A stretch of DNA of 64,000 nt from Nocardioides sp. (GTDB lineage Bacteria > Actinomycetota > Actinomycetes > Propionibacteriales > Nocardioidaceae), in the NCBI RefSeq assembly GCF_004803405.1, contig NZ_SSXI01000089.1, positions 1 through 64,000 on the forward strand, given 5' to 3'. Numbering within the stretch: position 1 is the stretch's first letter; the number at the start of each line of letters is the position of its first letter. The notes below the pieces were generated by a model. That model was not told where the DNA came from, ran no database searches, and saw nothing but the letters and a program-made list of their open reading frames with translations. Positions 7,740 through 16,739 of this stretch are shown here, piece by piece. The position numbers and the translations under genes were made by a program.

Positions 7740-8334
7740 CCGGACACCCCCTCTCCGGACCAAGTCAACGCTGAGCCCCTCGCATCGCGCAAGGGGGCAT
7801 GCCACCTATAACTGACCCCGGGGCAGATATCGACCAGCGACGGAAAGTTCAGTTCGCCCCGCCCTCGGATTCGGGTTCGGCATGAGCGCCATCGTGCGTC
7901 CGGCACCGCGTCGGGCACGGCCCGAGATCCCAAACTGGCGGGACCTTGGACCCTCTTCGACCGCCTCGGCCACCGCGACGGGACCGCTGGCCGCCTCGAG
8001 GCCGTAAGCCGCCGGCGGCTCGCGTCCACCCGGCGCTCACTGCCCGGCCGGCGCGGGGTATGGACGTGGCGGCCAAGCCGCTCTCGGTCGAGAGGAGCCG
8101 AGCAGGCTGCCTTCGCCGGCGGCCGCATGTAGCCAGGGACCTGCCACGAGCCACTGCGCCCGCGCCTACCAGGCGTTCTGCGAGTTCGCCGCCGATGCCA
8201 TCGACTCCGAGGAGTCCCCCGCCTGAATCGATTGGCGAGCGATCATCGGGCCGCCGGAGTGATCCTCACTAAACCCGGGCTGCCGGGTCCAAGGTCGACC
8301 CGCCGGTAGCACGCCGTTCCCACGGCCCCCCTGG
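7740..8334. other. Intergenic stretch
   Basis: About 600 bases between the GAF gene and the membrane-protein gene. I see only the DosR-type box at 7940-7954 and G/C-rich sequence without a credible reading frame. Confidence 0.5.
7940..7954. promoter_or_regulatory. DosR-type box upstream of GAF gene
   Basis: GGGACCTTGGACCCT, near-perfect palindrome of the class listed in the findings. It is 200 bases from the GAF start, farther than the usual 35 or 57, so an upstream transcription start or a lost gene is implied. Confidence 0.5.
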
Positions 8335-8820
8335 TCAATGATGACTGAAGTGGTCGATCCTGGGATCCGACGGACTCGGCTCGGGCGGGCCGGGGCCCGT
8401 CGGGCTCGGATCTGTCGGGACGGCAGGCTCGGGGTCATCCGCCCCGGAGATCGCGGGTCCGATGACGAACGCCGACAGTGCGAACATCCCGGTGAACACC
8501 GCCACCGCGATCGTCGGTGCCCAAGGGGTCACGAAGCGACGCTGGATGCGCCGGAGCATCGGCGCCATCAGCACCAGACCGAGCACGTAGAACAGGACGT
8601 TCCCCGAGGCGCCGGTGATAACGGCAGCGCCGGCCAGGAGGCTGACATGGTGCAGCACATGGGGCGCGATGCCGAGGACGGTCCCGATCGTTGCTCCGGC
8701 GGCGTCACGGATCACCTTCAGCCGGCCTTGGCCGTCCGGTCGCGGCCCGTCTCCGAGGGCGGCCTGGCCGGGCTCGGCGACCGCCTGTCCGCCATGAGCG
8801 TGGTCGGTGTGCTGTCTCAT
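8335..8820 (-). CDS. Small membrane protein downstream of multicopper oxidase
   Basis: The 161-residue product has a polar N-terminus with several His (MRQHTDHAHGGQAV), three probable membrane helices (GTVLGIAPHVLHHVSLLAGA; GNVLFYVLGLVLMAPML; TIAVAVFTGMFALSAFVIGP) and a Pro-rich tail ending in HFSHH. The start at 8820 is five bases after the oxidase stop. It is the last gene of the leftward copper operon. The His pairs at the membrane and at both ends suggest copper handling; no named family is assigned. Confidence 0.7.
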   Translation of the reverse strand: MRQHTDHAHGGQAVAEPGQAALGDGPRPDGQGRLKVIRDAAGATIGTVLGIAPHVLHHVSLLAGAAVITGASGNVLFYVLGLVLMAPMLRRIQRRFVTPWAPTIAVAVFTGMFALSAFVIGPAISGADDPEPAVPTDPSPTGPGPPEPSPSDPRIDHFSHH

Positions 8821-8825
8821 CCCCC

Positions 8826-10373
8826 TCAGCTCCGGTAGGACAGCACGGTCATCATGCCCGTCTCTGCGTGGTAGATGTTGTGGCAGTGCAGCGCCCACTG
8901 GCCGGGGTTGTCGGAGTCCAGGTCGACCTCAAGCGACTGCATCGGCTTCACAATCACGGTGTCCTTGCGTGCACCGCCCTCCACGAGGCCAAAGGTGTGC
9001 CCGTGGAGGTGCACCGGGTGGAACATCATCGATTGGTTACGAATCCGAAGCCGGACCCGTTCGCCCGACGCGACGTCGAGGGCCCTGGTGTCAGGGAAGC
9101 TCGCCCCGTTGATCGTCCACCGGTAGGGCATTATAGTGCCGCCGAGGACGACATCGAACTGCCGGTCGACGGAGCGACGGACCAGGCCCACCCCGCTCGA
9201 GGCGGCCAGGTCCGTGCCCAGGAGGACCTGACGCCCGAGCTCGCGGATCCGCACTTCCGGCTCCGGAGCTGCGCCGGCGGCGGTCCGGACGAGCGCCATC
9301 CCGACCCCTGCCTTGCCTTCCGCGGCGGCCACGAGAGGGAACACGCCGTCCGCCAGGTCGACGGTCACGTCGTACCTCTCGCCCATGCCGATCAACAACG
9401 CGTCGGTGGTCACCGGGCGGACCGGGAAGCCGTCGCTGTGCGTGACCGTGAGCCGATGCCCGCCCAGGGCCAGCCGAAACGCGGTATCGGAGCCGGCGTT
9501 GATAATCCTGATCCGCGCGCGCTCCCCCGGCTTGCCGGACAACGTTGCCGGCGCCGCCGGCGTCCTCCCGTTGACCAGGTACTGCGGGTAGTCGACATCA
9601 CCGGCGCCGCCGAGCAGCGACGAGAACATCCCCTCGCCCATGGCGCCGCCGTGCCCCATGCCCGACATCGACACCAGACCGACCAGCACGTCATCGGGCG
9701 TCCGACCGGTGCCGTCGACCCAGTCGTCGAGAACCACGACCCATTCCTGGTCGTACCCTCCGGGCTCGGCGCGGTCGTCGACCACGAGAACGCCGTACAG
9801 GCCCCGGTCGAGCTGCACCCCAGAGTGTGGATGGAAGAAGTAGGTGCCGGGATCCGGGGTGGTGAGCTCGTAGGTGAACCCGTCGCCGGCGCGGATCGGG
9901 TCCTGGGTGATGCCAGGCACGCCGTCCATGTCGTTGCTAAGCGCCAGGCCGTGCCAGTGGATGCTGGTCTCGTCCGGAAGGCTGTTGGTCAGCTCAACCC
10001 GGAGCAGGTCACCGGCAGTCGTGCGGAGCACAGGTCCCGGGACCGAGTCGCCATAGGCCCACGTCTCGACGGTTCGCCCGCCAAGGTCGACCGTGGTGGG
10101 CTGCGCCGTGATCCGATGCGCGACCACCCGCTGCCCCCGTGCACGACGTAGCCGCTCGGCGGCACGGACCTCTTCGGAGTGTGGGCCGATCAGCCGCGTC
10201 CCGGCCGGCCCCGGGCCGCTGCCTCCGCAGGATGCGACGGATCCGGCCGCCAGCACGCCGAGGGAGCCAAGCAGCACCGACCGCCGAGGAAGCTGGCGAC
10301 TGGTCATCGGTCTGCCCGTCGCATCGTCGCGAGGCGCTCGTGGCAACCCATCCCCACTCGTGGTTCCACCCAT
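8826..10373 (-). CDS. Multicopper oxidase, exported
   Basis: The 515-residue protein begins with a twin-arginine leader (LPRRSVLLGSLGVLAAGSVA then SC, a possible lipobox). It contains all four copper clusters: HWHG, HPHS, HPVHLHGH and HCHNIYHAETGMM. Three cupredoxin domains fit the length. Such enzymes oxidise Cu(I) (or phenols/metals) outside the membrane with O2 as acceptor. A Met-rich insert (SMSGMGHGGAMGEGMF) near the middle is typical of cuprous oxidases. The 10373 start has AAAGGGA upstream; a shorter start at 10307 is possible. It follows the copper ATPase by 112 bases in the same operon. Confidence 0.92.
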   Translation of the reverse strand: MGGTTSGDGLPRAPRDDATGRPMTSRQLPRRSVLLGSLGVLAAGSVASCGGSGPGPAGTRLIGPHSEEVRAAERLRRARGQRVVAHRITAQPTTVDLGGRTVETWAYGDSVPGPVLRTTAGDLLRVELTNSLPDETSIHWHGLALSNDMDGVPGITQDPIRAGDGFTYELTTPDPGTYFFHPHSGVQLDRGLYGVLVVDDRAEPGGYDQEWVVVLDDWVDGTGRTPDDVLVGLVSMSGMGHGGAMGEGMFSSLLGGAGDVDYPQYLVNGRTPAAPATLSGKPGERARIRIINAGSDTAFRLALGGHRLTVTHSDGFPVRPVTTDALLIGMGERYDVTVDLADGVFPLVAAAEGKAGVGMALVRTAAGAAPEPEVRIRELGRQVLLGTDLAASSGVGLVRRSVDRQFDVVLGGTIMPYRWTINGASFPDTRALDVASGERVRLRIRNQSMMFHPVHLHGHTFGLVEGGARKDTVIVKPMQSLEVDLDSDNPGQWALHCHNIYHAETGMMTVLSYRS

Positions 10374-10485
10374 GACGGCATCCCTTTCGACTTGATTCCT
10401 CCGCTTCGATCGTCGGCAACGGCGCCGGGGACGACCAGAGCAATTCGCACCACCGGGCCGGCCAAAGGTCCTGTCGCAGCGATGG

Positions 10486-12720
10486 TCAGCGCGAGCCGTC
10501 CTGGGCGCGCAGCCGTAGAGCGTTGCCGATGACGCTGACCGAGGACAAGGCCATGGCCGCTGCGGCGATCATCGGCGAGAGCAACATCCCGGTCACCGGG
10601 TAGAGCACTCCCGCCGCGATGGGGATGCCGGCGGCGTTGTAGGCGAACGCGAAGACCAGGTTCTGCCGGATGTTCGCCATCGTCCTCTCCGACAGCTGCC
10701 GTGCGCGGACGATGCCGGTCAGGTCGCCGTTGAGAAGAGTGACGCCCGCAGACTCGATCGCCACATCGGTGCCGGTCCCCATGGCGATGCCCACATCGGC
10801 CGCAGCCAGGGCCGGGGCGTCGTTGACGCCGTCCCCAGCCATCGCCACGATCCGGCCCTCGTCGCGCAGCCGGTTGACCACATCCGCCTTGTGCTCGGGC
10901 AGGACCTCGGCCTCGACGCGGTCGACCCCGAGGCGTTCGGCGACGGCCTCGGCGGTGACGTGGTTGTCGCCGGTGAGCATGACGACCGCGACGCCTTCGT
11001 CACGCAGCGCCGTGAGGGCGTCGAGGGTCGTGGCCTTGACAGGGTCGGCGATGGCGATCACCCCGGCGGGTCGTCCGTCGACACCGACGAAGATCGCGGT
11101 GGCCCCGTCGCCGCGCAGCCGGTCGGCCTCGTCGGCGAGTCCACTGGTGTCGACGTGCTGGCTCGTTGCGAAGGTGGCATTGCCGAGGAGGACCCGCCTG
11201 CCCTCGACGACTCCGAGTGCGCCGCGGCCGGCGGGTGAGTCGAAGTCGTTGACCTCGGGGATCGTGATGCCCTTCTCGGTGGCCGCAGTGACGATCGCCT
11301 CGGCAAGCGGATGTTCGGAGGCGCGCTCCACTCCGGCAGCCAGGCGCAGGATCTCGTCGGGGTCCAGGGAGTGCTCACCTCCGGCACTGCTCGCGGGAAC
11401 GACCTGGGTGACCGCCGGGCGTCCCTCGGTCAGCGTTCCGGTCTTGTCGACGACCAACGTGTCGACCTTCTCCAGGCGCTCGATCGCCTCCGCGTTCTTG
11501 ATCAGCACACCCATCCGGGCACCGCGTCCGACACCGACCATGATCGACATCGGCGTGGCAAGGCCGAGCGCGCAGGGGCAGGCGATGATGAGTACGGCGA
11601 CCGCGACGACCAGGGCGTGGGCGAGCCGAGGATCGGGGCCTGCCAGCGCCCACACGACGAACGCGATCACGGCGACGCCGATGACGGCGGGCACAAAGAT
11701 CCCTGCGACCCGGTCCGCCGCCCGCTGGATGGGTGCCCGGGAACGCTGGGCCTCCGCCACCATCGCCACGATCCGCGACAGCAGCGTGTCCCGACCGACC
11801 CGCTCGGCGCGCATCACGAAGGAGCCGGTGCTGTTGATGGCGCCGCCTATCACCAGGTCGCCCTCGGTCTTGGTGACGGGCATGGACTCCCCCGTGACCA
11901 GGGACTCGTCGACCGAGGACCGGCCCTCCTCCACGACACCGTCCACCGGCACCTTCTCGCCCGGCCGGACCCGGAGCCGGTCGCCGATCTGCACCAGGTC
12001 GAGGGCGACCTCCACGTCGGTGCCGTCCTCGCGCACCCGTCGCGCGGTCTTCGGGCTCAGGTCGAGCAGCGCCTTGATGGCCCCCGAGGTCTGTTCCCGG
12101 GCCCGGAGCTCGAGGACCTGCCCGAGCAGGACCAGCGTGGTGATGACGGCAGCAGCCTCGAAGTACACGTCGACGGAGCCGTCCTCGCGGAAGGCGTCCG
12201 GGAAGATCCCCGGCGCAACCGTGGCGACCACGCTGAACAGCCAGGCCACTCCGGTGCCCATGGCGATGAGGGTGAACATGTTGAGGCTGCGGGTGCGCAC
12301 GGACGTCCACCCGCGCTCGAAGAAGGGCCAACCGCCCCACAGCACCACGGGGGTGGCCAGCACGAGCTGGGTCCAGCTCGACTCCGTCACCGAGAGGAGG
12401 TCGTCGATCGGCTGGAACAAGTCCGAGCCCATGCCGAGGACGAGCACCGGGACGGACAGGACCACGCCGACCCAGAACCGGCGGGTCATCGAGGCCAGCT
12501 CCTGGGACGGACCGGCGCCGGCGCTCACCGTGACCGGCTCCAGCGCCATCCCGCAGATGGGGCACGCGCCCGGTCCCGGTCGCCGGACCTCGGGGTGCAT
12601 CGGGCACGTGTACTCCGCCGCTTCCCCAGTGCCAGCGAGAGCCGCACCTCCGAGGTCGACGGGATCAGGTCCGTCGCTGGGCGCGGTCACGGACCGATTC
12701 ATCACGTTCCACCGGTCCAT
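10486..12720 (-). CDS. copA: Copper-translocating P-type ATPase
   Basis: The 744-residue pump starts with a heavy-metal-binding (YHS-like) domain, [20 protein letters not shown]. Eight membrane helices follow. Further motifs are the actuator TGES, the metal-site CPC ([14 protein letters not shown], about residue 380), the phosphorylation loop DKTGTLTEG (about 424) and the hinge [16 protein letters not shown] (about 627). CPC plus this N-terminal domain points to Cu(I)/Cu(II) export driven by ATP hydrolysis. It sits between a DUF2933 gene and the multicopper oxidase. Subtype (CopA versus CopB-like) is inferred, hence the symbol is tentative. A cut-off relative's 3' end is at 59437. Confidence 0.9.
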   Translation of the reverse strand: MDRWNVMNRSVTAPSDGPDPVDLGGAALAGTGEAAEYTCPMHPEVRRPGPGACPICGMALEPVTVSAGAGPSQELASMTRRFWVGVVLSVPVLVLGMGSDLFQPIDDLLSVTESSWTQLVLATPVVLWGGWPFFERGWTSVRTRSLNMFTLIAMGTGVAWLFSVVATVAPGIFPDAFREDGSVDVYFEAAAVITTLVLLGQVLELRAREQTSGAIKALLDLSPKTARRVREDGTDVEVALDLVQIGDRLRVRPGEKVPVDGVVEEGRSSVDESLVTGESMPVTKTEGDLVIGGAINSTGSFVMRAERVGRDTLLSRIVAMVAEAQRSRAPIQRAADRVAGIFVPAVIGVAVIAFVVWALAGPDPRLAHALVVAVAVLIIACPCALGLATPMSIMVGVGRGARMGVLIKNAEAIERLEKVDTLVVDKTGTLTEGRPAVTQVVPASSAGGEHSLDPDEILRLAAGVERASEHPLAEAIVTAATEKGITIPEVNDFDSPAGRGALGVVEGRRVLLGNATFATSQHVDTSGLADEADRLRGDGATAIFVGVDGRPAGVIAIADPVKATTLDALTALRDEGVAVVMLTGDNHVTAEAVAERLGVDRVEAEVLPEHKADVVNRLRDEGRIVAMAGDGVNDAPALAAADVGIAMGTGTDVAIESAGVTLLNGDLTGIVRARQLSERTMANIRQNLVFAFAYNAAGIPIAAGVLYPVTGMLLSPMIAAAAMALSSVSVIGNALRLRAQDGSR

Positions 12721-12747
12721 GGGTCACTCACCGCCACAACCGCCTCC

Positions 12748-12969
12748 TCAACGGCGATCGACGTATTCATCGAAGCCGTCGCGTTCGGTGGTGTCCGAGT
12801 GCCGATGGTTCTCCTGCGAGCCGTGCATTCCGGGCATCAGGAACATCATTGCCAGCATCATCAGCGGGCAGGCCAGCACAAGCAGGTAAATCGCCGGCAG
12901 TCCTGCCAGGAGCGCCAGCCCGGCGGCGCCGACGATAGCCAGACACAGCCCCCAGTGCTTCATCATCAT
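12748..12969 (-). CDS. DUF2933-type small membrane protein
   Basis: The start MMMKHWGLCLAIVG at 12969 follows AAGGAGGACGTC. The 73-residue product has two membrane helices (CLAIVGAAGLALLAGL; IYLLVLACPLMMLAMMFLM) and a charged His-containing tail (GSQENHRHSDTTERDGFDEY). The family is frequent beside copper ATPases, as here, 28 bases before the pump gene. Exact role unknown. Confidence 0.8.
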   Translation of the reverse strand: MMMKHWGLCLAIVGAAGLALLAGLPAIYLLVLACPLMMLAMMFLMPGMHGSQENHRHSDTTERDGFDEYVDRR

Positions 12970-13110
12970 GACGTCCTCCTTCATCGAGACCAGTCTGATC
13001 TCGGCGATCCGAGCACGGCAGGGCCGAACGTCCCGGACCCGGCGCCGGAGGTCACCTGGCGTCCGAGCCAGGGTCACTGTCACCGGCTCGGTGTCGTCCC
13101 ATCGCCCAGC

Positions 13111-13509
13111 TCACCCGCTCATCACGTGGTTGTCGACCCAGCGCTCCAATTGCGGTACGAGCAGCAGAGTGAAGACTCCGGCCACCATGACGACGTGCAC
13201 GAAGACATTCCACGTCACGGTGCCCGCGGTCTCACCGCCCGCCCGGGCAGCGATCCGGAACGGGACCAGCGCGATCAGGCCGAGCGCCGCCGATCCGAGC
13301 GCCACCGCCTCCCACCAGCCATGACGAGCAAAGAGCCCCCAGGTCGCGACGCAGAACGCGGCGACGGTGAGCAGAGACAGCACCCGGGTACTCGCCCAGA
13401 GAAGCCCGGTAGTAGAAACGTCGCGGCCAGCGAACGCCGGCGTCAGCCACAGCCAGGTAGTGCCGGCCAGGAACAAGGCGACACCACCCAGGTTTCTAAT
13501 GGTGAACAT
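13111..13509 (-). CDS. Four-helix membrane protein heading the copper operon
   Basis: The 132-residue product (start MFTIRNLGGVALFLAG, preceded by GGAGGTGATGGTC) has four hydrophobic segments: the N-terminal one, then TRVLSLLTVAAFCVATWGLF, WEAVALGSAALGLIALVPF and VFVHVVMVAGVFTLLLV. No signature motif is recognised. As first gene of the leftward run it may help assemble or sense metals at the membrane, which is inference from position only. Confidence 0.65.
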   Translation of the reverse strand: MFTIRNLGGVALFLAGTTWLWLTPAFAGRDVSTTGLLWASTRVLSLLTVAAFCVATWGLFARHGWWEAVALGSAALGLIALVPFRIAARAGGETAGTVTWNVFVHVVMVAGVFTLLLVPQLERWVDNHVMSG

Positions 13510-13640
13510 GACCATCACCTCCAACGCCAGCATGCTTCGAGGGACTGCTCCTCGACAGGGCCATTGAGCCCGTCCCCCAGGGACATCGGTCATGCGTACG
13601 AAGTGCGGTTCCACGTGCCACATCCGCCCACACGCGTGTC

Positions 13641-14924
13641 TCACTCGGCAGTGATGGCCTGCAGGACATCGACCTTGCTGGCGCGCCGGGCAGGCCCGAT
13701 CGCGGCCAGCACGCCAATGGCAGCCGCGATGACGAGGTACACCGCCAGGGTCCCCGTCGGAACCGCCACGGTGGTGATGCCCTCCGCTGCGAGGGCGCGA
13801 CTCAGTGCAACACCGGACACGGTGCCGAGAGCGATGCCGGTCAGAGCTCCGAGCACGGCCATCAGCACGGACTCGCGACGGACGACGGTCCGCACCTGGC
13901 GGCGCGTCGCGCCGACGGCCCTCAGCAGGCCGAGCTCCCGGGTGCGTTCGACGACGGAGAGCACGAGGGTGTTGACGATGCCGAGAATCGCGACGAGCAC
14001 TGCCAGGAGCAGGAGCGCGGTGACGATCCCCAGCAGCTGGTCGACGGAGTCCTGCGCCTTCTCGGTGATGTCCTCGGGATCGTTGACCGTGACGTTGGGA
14101 TAGTCGGCCAACGCGGTCTCGATATCTGCTTTGGCGCGCGCGGCGTCGATGCCGGGAGCGCTGTTCACAGGATGGCGCCGTCGAGCTTCGACGTCACGTT
14201 GGCGGCGAGGTCTGGCATCGTCATCAGGTAGGAGCTTCACAACGCGGCTGAGCTGGATCGTCAACGGGCTGGGCGGACGATCCGCCTCGGCCGTCATAGC
14301 GGCGATCTCGGCCAGCGTCGTGCGCTCGCCCACGGCCACCACCACGGCACGCCCCTCGCCCGCGATCACGAAGGTGCCTGCCATCAACCGATCGCCGACC
14401 TTGCGGGGCACGGCGCCGCTCTCGCCGGTCACCAGCGACTCGTCGAGAGCGAGACCGTGCGCCTCGGCGAGCACCATGTCGGCGCCGATGCGGTCGCCGG
14501 CGGCGAGCAGGACGAGGTCGTCGATGACGAGCTCGGTCAAGCCGATCGTGGTCGTCGTGCCGTTGCGCATCACCCTCGTCGCGGTCGGCAGGAGAGCACG
14601 CAAGCGCTCGGTCGAAACGTCGGCGCGGTACTCCTGCCAGAACGCGAACAACGCGTTGAGGACGACGATCACCACGATGGCGACCGCGATCTGCGGCATC
14701 CCTGCAAGCAGCGCGATGCCGGCACCGATCCACAGCAGAACTGCGAGCAGGTGGGTGAGCTGTCGGGCGAGCAGCGTCCAGGGTCTGGGCCGGGGGGCCT
14801 CGGGCAGTCGGTTCAACCCGTCACGCTGACGTCGCAGGGCGACGTCCGCCGTCGTCAGGCCTGACGACGGGAGGTCGAGAGGACGTCCAAGCTCCTCGGT
14901 GGCCGACAACGACGGTACGGACAT
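13641..14924 (-). pseudogene. In-frame fusion of P-type ATPase N-terminus and FtsX-like permease C-terminus
   Basis: Residues 1 to about 225 are the start of a cation P-type ATPase: an N-terminal cation-ATPase domain (DLPSSGLTTADVALRRQRDG), two membrane helices, and the actuator domain with SLVTGESGAVPRKVGDRLMA. Before the phosphorylation loop, the sequence passes through a linker (DDDARPRRQRDVEARRRHPV) into the last third of an ABC permease: LGIVTALLLLAVLVAILGIV, RTRELGLLRAVGATRRQVRT, and a final helix ending RRASKVDVLQAITAE, the FtsX/MacB signature. The ATPase lacks DKTGT and the nucleotide domain; the permease lacks its first helix. The start has GGGAGGTGTC. Two weak DosR-type boxes lie upstream. 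Read as a deletion junction that kept frame; the product is probably inactive. Confidence 0.75.
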
Positions 14925-14974
14925 GACACCTCCCTTCCGCCAACAGTCTCGATTCGTGCCAGTCCTCGTCGCTC

Positions 14975-15010
14975 GGGGCGAAGGTCGCTCACCCGAGGGA
15001 CCATGTGCTC
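14975..15010. promoter_or_regulatory. Two DosR-type boxes between divergent genes
   Basis: GGGGCGAAGGTCGC (14975-14988, degenerate) and GGGACCATGTGCTC (14997-15010). The second is 57 bases before the alcohol dehydrogenase start at 15068, the standard distance in this island. Confidence 0.55.
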
Positions 15011-15067
15011 TGCCTCCGAGCCGCGGTCTGGATGAGGCTGGTCGCATCCGACCGATGGGAGGCGACC

Positions 15068-16132
15068 ATGAAGGCTCTACGACTCGAGTCGTGGCACAGC
15101 GCGCCAGTGCTGCGGGACGTTCCCGTGCCCGCGCCTCGGGCAGGCGAAGTAGTCGTCCAAGTGGGCGGCGCCGGCGCCTGTCATTCCGACCTCCACCTGA
15201 TGCGCGACTTCTCCGAGGGTCAGCTGCCCTGGGGTCCGCCGTTCACGCTCGGTCACGAGAACGCCGGCTGGGTGCATGCCGTCGGCGACAGTGTCCACGG
15301 ACTGGAACCCGGCGAAGCGGTCGCGGTGGTGGGTGCGTGGGGCTGTGGCTCCTGCCCACGTTGCCTCGCCGGTCTGGAGACCTACTGCGACCACCCCGAG
15401 CGCGCTCGGCCACCCGGTGGCGGTGCGGGACTGGGGCTGGACGGCGGCATGGCTGAGTTCCTCCTCGTGCCGAGCTCACGTCACCTCGTCCCACTGCCCG
15501 CGGGACTCGATCCAGTCCACGCGGCACCGCTCACCGATGCTGGGCTGACGCCGTATCACGCGATCAGACGATCACGGGAGAAGCTCGCTCCCGGCTCCAC
15601 GGCGGTGGTCATCGGCATCGGCGGCCTCGGCCACCTGGGCGTGCAGATCCTGCGCGCGACCACCGCGGCCCGGATCGTGGCCGTCGACTCACGGGCGTCC
15701 GCCCGTGAGCTCGCCAAGCGCTGCGGCGCCGACCTCGTGCTGGAACCCGGTGAGCACCTCGCACAGGCTGTCCGCGAGGCCAGCGACGGACTCGCTGCAG
15801 ACGTGGTCCTGGACTTCGTCGGATCCGACGAGACCCTCGCTTCGGCAGTGGCGTGCGCACGACAGCTCGCCGACATCACGATCGTGGGTCTCGGGGGCGG
15901 TTCGTTCCCGTTCTCGTTCTTCAACGTGCCCTACGAAGCGAGCATCCAGACGACCTACTGGGGCAACCGCGGCGAGCTCGTGGAAGTGCTCGACCTTGCC
16001 GCGCGCGGCCTCCTGCACGCGGACGTGACTACGTTTGGACTCGAGGAAGCACCGCTGGCCTACGACCAACTGCGCGACGGGAAGGTGAACGGCCGCGCGG
16101 TCGTGGTCCCCAATACGGAGTACCGGCCGTGA
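15068..16132 (+). CDS. Zinc-type NAD(P)-dependent alcohol dehydrogenase
   Basis: The 354-residue medium-chain dehydrogenase has the catalytic-zinc Cys and His (CHSDLH; GHENAGWVHAVGD), the structural-zinc Cys lobe (CGSCPRCLAGLETYC) and the Rossmann motif GIGGLGHLGVQ. The start MKALRLESW at 15068 is the usual family opening. It probably interconverts alcohols and aldehydes using NAD(H). As the first rightward gene of the regulon, behind a DosR-type box, it likely recycles reductant when respiration stops. Substrate unknown. Confidence 0.88.
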   Translation: MKALRLESWHSAPVLRDVPVPAPRAGEVVVQVGGAGACHSDLHLMRDFSEGQLPWGPPFTLGHENAGWVHAVGDSVHGLEPGEAVAVVGAWGCGSCPRCLAGLETYCDHPERARPPGGGAGLGLDGGMAEFLLVPSSRHLVPLPAGLDPVHAAPLTDAGLTPYHAIRRSREKLAPGSTAVVIGIGGLGHLGVQILRATTAARIVAVDSRASARELAKRCGADLVLEPGEHLAQAVREASDGLAADVVLDFVGSDETLASAVACARQLADITIVGLGGGSFPFSFFNVPYEASIQTTYWGNRGELVEVLDLAARGLLHADVTTFGLEEAPLAYDQLRDGKVNGRAVVVPNTEYRP

Positions 16133-16185
16133 CGCTTCACCTGCCGGTGTCGGCAGGGATGCTTCACCTGCCGGTGTCGACAGGC
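16133..16185. repeat. Short tandem repeat after the dehydrogenase
   Basis: The unit CTTCACCTGCCGGTGTCG occurs twice, 26 bases apart (starting 16134 and 16160), each followed by (G/A)CAGG. It contains the internal palindrome CACCTGCCGGTG. Only two copies, so a terminator or local duplication is more likely than an array. Confidence 0.6.
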
Positions 16186-16219
16186 AGAAATCACTTGCAA
16201 CCCTGAGGGAGGAAACACC

Positions 16220-16312
16220 ATGGACTGGCCGACAGCTGTCGTCATCGTCGCGGCGCTCATCGCCGTGGCAGCGATCGTGAGCTCGTACTTCGCCTCGCGC
16301 AGCCCCAAGTAG
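16220..16312 (+). CDS. 30-residue membrane peptide
   Basis: A strong GAGGGAGGAAACACC precedes ATG. The product is one transmembrane helix (WPTAVVIVAALIAVAAIVSS) with a short basic end (SYFASRSPK). It lies 87 bases after the alcohol dehydrogenase and may share its transcript. Single-helix small proteins often modulate larger membrane complexes. No family is recognised. Confidence 0.6.
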   Translation: MDWPTAVVIVAALIAVAAIVSSYFASRSPK

Positions 16313-16323
16313 TCCCGCCCTCG

Positions 16324-16338
16324 GGACCTTGTGCTCTC
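16324..16338. promoter_or_regulatory. DosR-type box
   Basis: GGGACCTTGTGCTCT, 34 bases before the small frameshifted gene at 16373, matching the short-distance class. Confidence 0.6.
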
Positions 16339-16372
16339 CTCCGCACGACCCAAGAGGTTGAACATCGAGGTA

Positions 16373-16598
16373 TGTCGACGACTTTCGACGTCCCCGATGA
16401 AGGTGCGAGCCCGAGCGGCTGTCGGAGTGGCCGCGGGTCCCCCGACCGCGCGACCATTACGGCCAGGAGCTGTTGACCAACGTCCGCCGCGAGGCTCCGC
16501 ACCGGGCATACCTGCCGCTCGCAGTGGCCGGTTTGGACCTCGCCGCGAAGCTCCTACTGAATGTCTTCCTGATCCTGGCGGTCATCGATCCGTCCTAG
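16373..16598 (+). pseudogene. Small membrane-associated protein, frameshifted
   Basis: ATG opens MSTTFDVPDEGASP; the continuation is in another frame, ERLSEWPRVPRPRDHYGQEL, LTNVRREAPHRAYLPLAVAG and LDLAAKLLLNVFLILAVIDP then S and TAG. The second part has a C-terminal hydrophobic helix. One indel near 16405 would restore a ~75-residue protein. It has its own DosR-type box, so it was or is a regulon member. Family unknown; sequencing error possible. Confidence 0.55.
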
Positions 16599-16739
16599 GG
16601 GAACGTGAAGCCAAGCACCGGTCGCGCATCCAGGCATGCGACGAGGTGGACCGGCCCGCGACACCTTGTCCTTCAACGGCTTTGCGGCCGCCACCGTGGT
16701 GAGGATCGCCTGACCTCCGGCCCAACCTCGCGCGTCGCG

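Noticed and set aside
8691-10151. 486-codon rightward frame
   Set aside because: Antisense to the multicopper oxidase, which has all copper motifs; no domain in the shadow.
10670-14103. Long rightward frames (739 and 930 codons) opposite the copper ATPase
   Set aside because: Antisense to a complete P-type ATPase and neighbouring genes; amino-acid composition (Arg, Gly, His, Asp rich) is that of a high-GC shadow frame.
16133-16185. CRISPR-like repeat
   Set aside because: Only two copies with an 8-base gap, no cas genes nearby.
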